Below the pieces are notes generated by a model. The model worked only from the letters and a program-made list of their open reading frames with translations, did no database searches and was not told the DNA's origin. A DNA stretch of 64,000 nucleotides from NCBI GenBank assembly GCA_028554755.1, contig JAPTOF010000019.1:816001-880000 (forward strand). Direction: 5' to 3'. Source of the stretch: Cordia subcordata (taxonomy: Eukaryota > Streptophyta > Magnoliopsida > Boraginales > Cordiaceae). Positions 55,260-64,000 of this stretch are shown here, piece by piece (position 1 is the first letter of the stretch; each line of letters begins with the position of its first letter). A program made the position numbers and the translations under genes.

Positions 55260-58200
55260 TAACGTAGCCAAGGCACGCTTGTTACTTTGTTGCATTATCC
55301 TTTTGAACTTGCTTTTCATGTTGTGCTTTTTTGTTTTTTTGTTCTTTTTTCTTGTAGCATTTCTTTCTTTATATTAGATTTATTTTGAAAAATTCATATA
55401 ATATTGATGTAAATGCTGTGTAATCAAGAACGATTCTAGCCTTGAAGAAAAAAATTTATGGTGATTAAGTGAACGTAAGTTTCTTGGATTCTTTATGGAG
55501 CAAATTAATGATTGAGAAACGGTAGTCCTGATAGGTAGGTGTGGTAAATAGCTGGGCTGGTGACAAATGGTGCTTGCCATGATTAAAGTTACGAACTTTT
55601 GAAAGTGCCAATTCATCACTTTCAAAAACGAAAGAGATGTACAGAGAGGTGTCGGGAATTAAAGAAGATGTTGAATTGTTGGAGCAGAAATTCACAGGCA
55701 ATATTACAGGGAAACTAGTAAAGGGTTTGTGGGTAAAAAGATGGCACGCCTATTGATCTTCCAAAATTTTTTTAAAAAAAAAATTGATCATTGGAATATA
55801 ATGCCGTTTGCGTATGTATTTATCATTTTATGGTATTATCGCTGACATGTCTTGTTGATTTTTCTATTTTACCGTTTTAAAGCCTTATCCTTGATCCCCT
55901 ACTATAACCTTAATGTGCAAGATACTTTAACCAAGAAAAGGAAAAACCAAAAAAAAGGCACTAATTAAGAAACTAAGGTATATACGTTACGCTTTTCGTA
56001 AACATGGGTTTTACAAGTTGGAAAACTACATTCGCAATATACAACATAAAAACTGACGACCAGCGGATTAAATTTGATTGTGTACTCATTCTTGAATATG
56101 TTAATCTAGGACCTAAAATTTTTATTGATTCCAATCCTGCATTTCTTGAAATAAAATCAATTACAAAGCATTTGAAGTGGTAATTATTCATCCAATCCTT
56201 GTCATCCATGTTCATTCAACAGCCTGGTGTAGTTTAGTGAATATGAATTGCTAAAAGTGAGAGTGAATGAGGTTTGATTCTGTTGGGGATACGAAAACAT
56301 TTAGAATCATACCAACTTTTTTGGTCGTGAAAAATTTTAGAATTTTTCTATATTCTGTATGGTCCCAAATTTTTGAAAAGGTTTAGCAAGATATTCAAGT
56401 CTTTTGATAAACTTTTAGTTATCTGGCAAATATTTAAACCATCCTTATCTGTCCTTATCTGTCCATATATACTAAAACAAATAATATGATCAAATATCTA
56501 GTAAAACTTTGAAGATGAAAATAAAAATTATCATGTGAAGTCGTAAAATGACACGTATACCAGAAATAAAACAGAAAGAATACCCATAAAACATGTAAAT
56601 TTCATGTAACATAATTAATATATCGGGTTTACTGACAAAACATATTCTATAACTTCAAGTTCTTGAATAACACCTTGGGTATTTGATTAGCATCAATAAA
56701 AAGCAACATTCATGTAATTAAATTAATTGCAAGTATCAACCTATTTAAATCAACATTTGTACCTAATGCAAAACTTTCTCAGGTTCATTTAGTACCCGTC
56801 ACCCAATTTTCGCAGCAAATTAAGATTTCGACCTCCCTGCAGTGTTGAAAGCAGAGTCAGAAGTATTTTTCAGTTGACAGCGAGAAAAGTAATGCAGGCA
56901 ACAACATTCAGATTACTTGTTTGAAATCATCAATTTGTGTGGGCAGCCCAACCAACAGAGATGCGATTCTATTGTCAATTTCTCTGTTGGGCCAGCTACC
57001 ATCAAAAGTAAAAGAACTTGTCGGGCAGCCCAACTAAGAGAAAATACCATTTTCTGGATTTTTTCTTTTGGATCAGTACCGTAAGCATCTATCTTAACCA
57101 ATTCTCCTTTTTTTTTTTTTTTAACACCTTTTTCCTCTTTTGGGTCAAAGTCCTGAGCAAATTTAGCAATCTGTTTCAAAGTGATTTGTTTTTATCTTCT
57201 CTTTTTCTTTTTCTTGGTCAGCACTCCATGGGCTACGTTAATTGGGAACATATTCGTCGTGGCAGCCTCTCAAGGACTAAGAGGAGACGTGCCATGACCT
57301 TTCATTTATTATTTATTAGTAAATTAAAGTGTACAAGATACAATTATATTATCCAATATTATTATAATATAAAAGTTAAATCATGTAATAAATAATTATT
57401 AGAAATTCAATGATCTTGTTAACAATCAAGTCAGTTATACTTACCTTTACACATCTCTTTGAAAAAATTGTAACCGAAAAAGGGGATAATTTTGACTTTT
57501 TTCTATTTTAACAAATTTAAGATAAGATTGATTATGGAGTAGAAAAAATTTTGTAGAACTAGATGAATTGGGCGAATATGAGGGTGGAAGTATCTAAATT
57601 TGCTGTGGGGTTTCACTTAATGTAATCGAATTGAAATTTCATATGTAAAATTTATATAGGAATCAAATTGAAAAGTTAATTTTTTATTTTTATTCTCATA
57701 AATACTTTAATGTTATTTGAGATGATTTTGCAATTATTTCATTTTCTTTGATTTTCATATTTAATCTCAATTAGCACAATACGATTTAACAAAAAACAAA
57801 AACACACAAGAAAAAAGAGTGAAATACTCGAACACCAAGCCTTAGGTATTTAAATTATGATCGAGTTTTATAGTTTTTATTTCCTAATTGAATAGTTTAT
57901 TTTTGCTCTTGAAGTTTAAAATTCTAAACCTCAAAATTCATTCGAATCAATTTTCACTCTGTAAAAGCCAAAATCTATTTTTAGATTTAGTATAAATTAG
58001 CATAATACGATTTAACAAATCTATGTATTTTTTAATTCAGTCTAAATTAGAATAATATATTTAATAAATAACAATAATCAAAAATCAAAACTTAAATTTA
58101 GAAAACCTAAAACCCAAATATCCAAAAACATTCAAGTTTTATGATTTTAAATGTTTAATTTAATAATTTTTTAACTCTAAAAATTCAAACATTTGAACTT

Positions 58201-59105
58201 AAAAATCCAACCAAATTATCATCTTTGATCTGATCAAATAATTTTTTGGACTTAAAATAAAAAAAATTAAAAATCAAGCGAAAAGGTCTCATCAACAGAG
58301 AAATAAAAAAGTGAGTGCACATCATTTTGATTGAGAATGAAGGGAAAAAAAGATAGAGTATATATAAAATTATCTAATCAAATAGTTTCTTTGATTTTAA
58401 TAATAAAAATTTAAAGATTTGAATTCAAAAACTCAAACTAATTCTCTTAACCAGATTTTAGTTTTATGACTTTTAATATCCTATCAATTTTTTTAATCAC
58501 AAAACTCAAAATGTTAAAAATTCAAAACCAATTTCTACACAAGATAAAAGTTGAAAGACAAAATAAAAAAAAAAGAAATAGGAAAAGAAAGAACATGTCA
58601 TTTTGCTAGAGAAGGAAAAAAGAAAAAAAAGAGTAAATATAAAATTTTAACTTTGCCATGAGATAAACATAAAATTACAAATACCATGCAAATTTTTATT
58701 GATAATCACACACTTTTTTAGAATTTATTATAATATTGTCATTGGTACTATTCATTTATGGAGGAGAACTATAAATGAATTATACTCCAAAAAGTGATTC
58801 TTCTTATATTAATAGAGAAAAAAATGCTTGTTGACCAAAAGAAAAGGAAAAAATGGGACTTGAAGCAATCTTTTAGGGAAAGAAAATGAGCAACAGTGAA
58901 ATTTTTTAATTTATTTAATAGAAGTAGTGTTATTTGGTCTTAAGTTGGGATATATGCAATAAAAGACAAAGAAATGACTAAAATGATCCCTATTATTAAT
59001 TTTTTGTCATAAACAATAAAATATTTTATATAAACATCAAGCAGATTAAAATAAAAGAAAATAAAATTTTTATGAAAAGTAACCTTAATTCTAAAAAAAG
59101 AATAC
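55260..59105. other. AT-rich intergenic DNA, possibly old transposon remains
   Basis: No gene is supported. Two stretches near 56940-57030 share GGGCAGCCCAAC(C/T)AA and differ otherwise. From about 57640 to 58600 the DNA is very AT-rich with degenerate repeats such as TTAGCAYAATACGATTTAACA (about 57770 and 57998). Confidence 0.5.
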
Positions 59106-59111
59106 AAGTCC

Positions 59112-59850
59112 AAGGATATGTGTAGGACAGTTGAAGAGGGTGGACTCGGTCTCAAGGACCTTGGCTTGGTCAACAACGTGAGTAATTTGATACACGTGTG
59201 GAAATATTATTGCAGATCAAAGAATCACTGTCGGTTGAGTGGATCAAAGCCTACCACCTACAGAATCAAAGTATCTGGGAATTAAAAGAGAACGGAGATG
59301 CCACGTGGTATTGGAAAATTTGATTAAATTGCATGAGTTGATGAAAGGGCTTGTTTTTCATAAGATTAGCAGCGGTGGGAACACACTTTTTTGGATTGAT
59401 TTTTGGAATCCCATTAGAATTCTTAAAGATATATATGCAGAGGACTGATTGAAGTATGTCAGGAATCTCTTGAGAATCGTGTTTTTAATTATACCAACTA
59501 GGATGAGTGGTCGTGGCTCCAGTACTTTTCTTTCTCTAATATTCAACAAAACGTGAGATTTATTGGGCTGAACCATCAGAAAGAAGATCAAATCAGGTGG
59601 CTGCAGAACTCGAAAGGTGACTTTTCTTACCAATTTGCTTGGGATGCAACTCGAACTAGGTTTTGATTATCTTAAATGGCATAAGATTGTTTGGTTTCAT
59701 GGGTAGATCCCAAGTTATGCGTTTTGTTCTTAGTTGACCTTCCTCAATTAGAACCCAACAAAATACAAAATGGTGGCTTGGGGCATCGCTGTTTATCATT
59801 GCGTGTCTTCTGTAGAAGATGCACCGAAGATAGGAATCACCTTTTTTTTT
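59112..59850 (+). pseudogene. Decayed LINE reverse-transcriptase 3' fragment
   Basis: In three forward frames, with frameshifts and stops, one can read the tail of a plant non-LTR retrotransposon: first TVEEGGLGLKDLGLVNN at about 59127, then VEWIKAYHLQNQSIWELKEN, then ISSGGNTLFWIDFWNP at about 59365, IRWLQNSKGDFSYQFAWDAT at about 59590, and WHKIVWF. These match the end of the reverse-transcriptase region and the start of the zf-RVT region of plant LINEs. The upstream reverse transcriptase and endonuclease are missing, so it is a 5'-truncated dead copy. Confidence 0.75.
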
Positions 59851-59943
59851 TTTAATACGGACTGGTTAAACGAATTTAGTAGAAGGGGAAAGAAGAGAAA
59901 GAGCCCATTCTGGATTCACTCATGGAATGATGTGTGTACATAG

Positions 59944-60666
59944 TTTTTTGGCGGGTAAATCCCATTTCCCCCCATGAACTTTTAATTAAATCTTAAATTT
60001 TCTCATAAAGTTTTAGTCTTACCCATATTTTCCCATGATTTCAATTTTTCAAACAAAGCCTCATATTAAAGGCATTTTTATTTTTTTTTAATTTTATAAC
60101 CCAAAAGAGAAAAGAAAAGAAAAAGAAAGATAGTAGACAAAAAAATTAATAAATCATTCAGTAGATCGAAGAGTCACTAATAAAATAGAGACTCACAAAA
60201 AAACAATCAAAATACAAAGAAAAAGAAGAAAAGCTACTTATTTTACAAAAACTGCCCTATACACACTATTAAAAAAAATTAAATTCACTTTAAAATAATT
60301 GTTTTCTAATATATATTTCAAATTGAATTATTTTTTCCTATTCAATCGCATCACGTTTTCAACCAACTAACCATTTAAAAATAAAAAGTAAAAATAGTTA
60401 TTATACAAATTAATAAAAAAATTAAATAAAATCTTCTTTTATATATGTGGGTGTATCAAATTAATTTTTTTAATTTCAAAGTATAACTTTTTATAAACTA
60501 ACAATTTAAAAACTTAATATAAAAACTAAAAGAATAATTAAGATAAGGCATTGTTTGGTGAAACTTATTATCATGGGGGAAAGTGGGTAAAAATAAATCT
60601 TGATGGGGGAGTTTGAGATTTATGGTACAACTTGTAGGGGGAAATGACATTCTCCTATTTTTTGGC
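59944..60666. mobile_element. Mutator-like element with perfect 9-bp duplication
   Basis: The element 59953-60657 (705 bp) is flanked by TTTTTTGGC on both sides (59944-59952, 60658-60666). Left end GGGTAAATCCCATTTCCCCC; right end in reverse complement TAGGAGAATGTCATTTCCCC, with similarity continuing for about 110 bp (both arms contain a TTTCCC(A)TGA-like block and GCCT at the inner edge). No coding capacity is seen. It lies about 90 bp downstream of the LINE fragment. Confidence 0.83.
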
Positions 60667-60669
60667 AAT

Positions 60670-61800
60670 TATGATGTAAATTCTCTTAAAGCTACAGTAA
60701 GTAAACTTTTTTTTGGAGTGGAGATAATGCAATAAGAGAATCCATAACCAAAAAGCCGTACGTGAAGAACAACTGTTTCTAGTATCTCTTTTAATGTAAA
60801 GCATTTATTGTATTCAAGTAGAAAATTCACTAAAAATAGCTCGAACAAGGCTCTATGTCGTGTCAAAAACTTTGACTTGAGCATCCTGGCCTAGGTTCTA
60901 ATTGTTTTTGTTTTCCATTTGCCATGTTAACAAGCTTTTTTATGAACAAAACTTGCTTGCTTAACAAAAAAAAGGAAAAAAAAAATACCAGTCCAAATAA
61001 AAAAAATCTTAAACAAGTAAACTATTCCACGACTAGGGTTTAGGTAAAAAATTTTGAGCAATGGAAACGGAACTCCTTACTATTTACAAGATAGAATCTG
61101 AAAAGATAATTGAAGTGAGCCATTGCCATGATGACGTGGCTGCAAGCACTTGAGGCCGTAGCCGGTCCACGTCCGTCCACGAGAATATCACGTTTCTTCC
61201 CAAAAAACCATTCGAGATATTTTTAACAGTTTGACCAAATACTCATAATAAATGCTCGAAAGAACAACTCATGGTTGAATGCCTCAACTAACGCCAATTG
61301 AGTGATCCCACGCGATACAGACTGCCTCATCAACAATTTGTGGTGATTAACTGCATGCCTCAGCGTCCCCCGTTCACACAGTCATTGTCGGCTACTTGCA
61401 TCCTCAATTCATTAAATTGGTCTTTCTCCGAGAAGATTTGACTTGGATTATATACCGTAAAAATTAATGTATTTATTTGACAAATAAGTAACATTTGAGT
61501 CTGCAGTTTGCGGGGGAAAAAAAAAAGGAAAGAAAGAAAGAAATGGGCGCATAATATATATATATATATATATCATTGTAGTATTTGTAGATTGTAGAAT
61601 ATTTTTTTAATTGTGAAAGAGGCCAGGTGAAAACGCAGCAGTATGGGTGAGATAGAATGAAGGCTCGAAAATATCAACTGTCAAAGCCAGCGCGACACCG
61701 CTTTGCATAAAGTCATCAGTAGCCAAAGAGGCGTCCATCAACACAACCACTTGTGCAAAAAGTCCCACCATATAGCGCATCTTCAAGCGGCTAATAAAGA
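60670..61800. other. Upstream region of the KAI2-type gene
   Basis: AT-rich with a TA microsatellite at 61553-61574. GTCCACGTCCGTCCACGAG (about 61165) is the most GC-rich patch. No other gene is seen. Confidence 0.5.
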
Positions 61801-61807
61801 GACGAAA

Positions 61808-62994
61808 ATGGGAATCGTGGAAGAAGCGCACAACGTAAAGGTGTTAGGGTCAGGCGACAGGCCCATCGTGCTTGGCCATGGCTTTGGCACCGATCAATCC
61901 GTATGGAAGCATCTGGTTCCTCATCTCGTCGACGAATATCGTGTTGTTCTTTACGACAACATGGGCTCAGGCACAACCAACCCTGACTATTTCGACTTCG
62001 AAAGATACGCAACCCTCGAAGGCCACGCCTATGATTTGATCGCCATGTTAGATGAGCTTGGCATCGCCTCCTGCATTTTCGTTGGTCATTCCTTGTCCTC
62101 CATGACGAGTGCTATTGCTTCTGTTTTGCGCCCGGATCTTTTCTCCAAACTCGTCATGATCTCCGCTTCTCCAAGGTTAGTTATAAGAGTATATATATAT
62201 ATATATGTTCATAGGTCCTCAACCAGTTGAGGTTCCCTATGACTTATGACTTTGAGTTCGATCTCACTCCCTACTTTGGATGCGTGCCTCGACTTACCTT
62301 ACTTGGTGCTTATTATAACGGATATGGTGTGCATCCAAAAGGTTGCCCCGATTGTTTTCAGCTGAATTTCTTTTGTAGCAGAAATACATGTATACATATA
62401 TATATATATATATAAAAATATATGCACTATATATATGTTCGTGTATATATATAGTCAAAATTAATGGCTATATATATGTATATGTGTGTGTGTTGACTTT
62501 ACTAGTCCAATTAGTCCAATTATATTGTGATCAATTCTTTAATTTGCAGATTCATAAATGGTGAAGATTATTTTGGAGGTTTTGAGCAAGAAGACATAGA
62601 TCAACTAGCCGAGGCCATGGAAACAAATTACAAATCATGGTGCTCTGGGTTTGCACCACTAGTGGTGGGGGGTGATATGGACTCGGTGGCGGTTCAAGAG
62701 TTCAGCAGGACCTTATTCAACATGAGGCCGGACATAGCACTCAGCGTCTTCCGGACCATCTTTCAGTTCGACTTGAGACATTACCTGTCCCGCATCACCG
62801 TGCCTTGCCACATCATCCAGAGCTCCAAGGACTTGGCGGTGCCGGTGGCCGTGTCCGAGTATCTCCACCAGAACCTTGGTGGTAAGTCCATCGTTGAGGT
62901 CATGTCTACCGAAGGTCACCTCCCCCAATTGAGTTCGCCGGAGATCACAGTACCTGTGCTTCTCCGACATATTCACCATGATATCGTCGATTAG
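61808..62994 (+). CDS. KAI2: KAI2-type alpha/beta hydrolase (karrikin/KL receptor family)
   Basis: Two exons (61808-62175 and 62550-62994) join in frame to 270 residues, exactly the length of Arabidopsis KAI2, with the same intron position as I recall. The start is ATG 61808 (ACGAAAATGGGA); upstream in-frame codons lack ATG. The family marks are clear: [40 protein letters not shown], and the catalytic triad Ser95 (VGHSLSSM), Asp217 (SKDLAVPV) and His246 ([10 protein letters not shown]). KAI2 perceives karrikins and an unknown endogenous ligand, then recruits MAX2 and SMAX1-type repressors for degradation, in nucleus and cytosol. Several pocket positions differ from Arabidopsis KAI2 (see findings), so this may be a diverged paralogue. 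The intron holds TA microsatellites (62190-62207, 62395-62430). Confidence 0.95.
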
Positions 62995-64000
62995 TTGTAA
63001 GTTTTGGGTCGTACTTTCTTTTAAAGTTTATTACATGCTAGCTAGGCTGCGTTGCGAAAGAACTTCAATCTGTTATCAGTGTCTCTCGTGTATGTGGGCT
63101 TGATTATGTGTGAATTAGACTGATATCATCAATTCATCACATCAGTGTTTTACATGTATGTTAATCTTGATGAACGGTGATGGTGACTGGATTTGTTCCG
63201 TTAACTATGTGGTTTTCCATGTTTTTATCAAATATTCAACAATGGCATGCAGTACTCTGGACAGCCACTCATAATGCAGTCATTATGGCTTCGTGGAAAA
63301 ATCTCATCGCGAGGAGACAAAAGTTTCCGATATGATTAAATTAGACAACGGTCGAGCAAATTGTGATAGTGGAAGGTTGATGCATGCAAATTGTGATAGT
63401 GGAAGGTTGATGCATGCGTGGCTGGCTTGGAAACATGCATCGAATGATGCATGCATCACTACAAGATTACTGAGGCAGGCAGGCAGGCAGGCCCTGTTTC
63501 TACTTCCGTTGGTGCCTTCAGTTGGTCAGACAAAATTCCAGGATGGCCAGCTAGGCGCCCAAGGTCAAGGCAGCAAATTGATCGCGCTCTTGCGTAGTTT
63601 TAGTGCAATGGGTTGACTAAATGAGTATTATATGATAGAAATTTCATTTCTTCTGTTAATACCTAATAGGAGTAAGAATTTAGTATTATATATTCACATG
63701 TTATTTACTATTTGCTTCGTAATATGCGAAAAGTTTTAAGTTCCAGTTACATAGTACCACGAGGTAAAGGGATTTTAAAAATTAAAAGCAGGAGTTCTTC
63801 TAGTTAGAGAGAACTTTCTTCTTTTTTTTTTTGTTCTTTTATCGGGAAAATGATTTGTTATCACGTCTATATAAAAAGCATTGAGCAACATTAACTAATG
63901 CCAGTATTATCGACATAAAGAATGATAAATAATCTAAAAGATTTGCGTCAAATCCAAGAGTTGGAAGCTTATTCAATTGCTCAAACAACACTGCTACACC
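62995..64000. other. 3' flank of KAI2-type gene and end of window
   Basis: It contains a 30-bp tandem duplication at 63356-63415 and a GGCA microsatellite at about 63474-63490. The plus-strand ORF 63293-63616 runs over both and has no recognised motif. Confidence 0.45.
63356..63415 (+). repeat. 30-bp tandem duplication
   Basis: Two perfect copies (63356-63385, 63386-63415) begin GCAAATTGTGATAGTGGAAG, so the duplication is recent. Confidence 0.95.

Noticed and set aside
56913..57179. Minus-strand ORF of 88 codons as a gene
   Set aside because: It is low in complexity, has no recognised domain and overlaps a degenerate repeat; kept only as an observation.
61703..61807. In-frame extension upstream of the KAI2-type gene
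   Set aside because: It begins with TTG; the family starts at [10 protein letters not shown], which is the ATG at 61808.

Overview
This is plant nuclear DNA, almost certainly from a woody eudicot. The genes are rich in introns with GT..AG borders, the intergenic DNA is AT-rich, and the families are plant-specific (NRL/NPH3, SBT1 subtilase, LEA_6, KAI2, plant P4H). Eleven protein-coding genes can be read, all from motifs and splice junctions that keep frame. No prokaryotic, viral or CRISPR feature is present, and no tRNA, rRNA or known miRNA was recognised.

Layout. 1-5.4 kb: no clear gene. 5.4-6.3 kb (+): short ELHRLYxIQKxLM (DUF863-like) protein. 8.05-8.68 kb: Mutator-like non-autonomous element. 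9.57-12.12 kb (-): NRL/NPH3-type BTB protein. 15.11-21.87 kb (+): CK2 alpha catalytic subunit, ten exons, with a solo LTR in intron 3. 23.0-24.63 kb (-): 77-aa SERF/4F5-type zinc-finger protein. 25.98-28.78 kb (+): ACBP3-like acyl-CoA-binding protein. 30.3-34.23 kb (+): MFSD5/MOT2-like MFS transporter. 35.05-39.86 kb (-): prolyl 4-hydroxylase. 45.52-47.86 kb (+): intronless SBT1.7/ARA12-like subtilase. 50.47-50.73 kb (+): LEA_6 protein. 54.22-55.25 kb (+): Ser-rich protein of unknown function. 59.11-59.85 kb: decayed LINE reverse-transcriptase fragment. 61.81-62.99 kb (+): KAI2-type alpha/beta hydrolase.

The genes do not form a pathway. From memory, though, the set resembles an ancestral block that is split in Arabidopsis between the end of chromosome 5 (SBT1.7/ARA12, CKA1 and an NRL gene lie close together) and a chromosome 2 segment (CKA3/CKA4, the At2g23090 SERF-like gene and LEA_6 genes). 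Here members of both sets lie together.

The most interesting items are: a KAI2 paralogue with several substitutions at positions expected to line the ligand pocket; three Mutator-like elements, two with perfect and one with a one-mismatch 9-bp target duplication, one of which carries four 17-bp palindromes; two out-of-frame ATGs overlapping the start of a CK2 alpha with a hydrophobic N-terminal extension; and a possible spliced uORF before the DUF863-like gene. I saw no wholly new multi-gene system.
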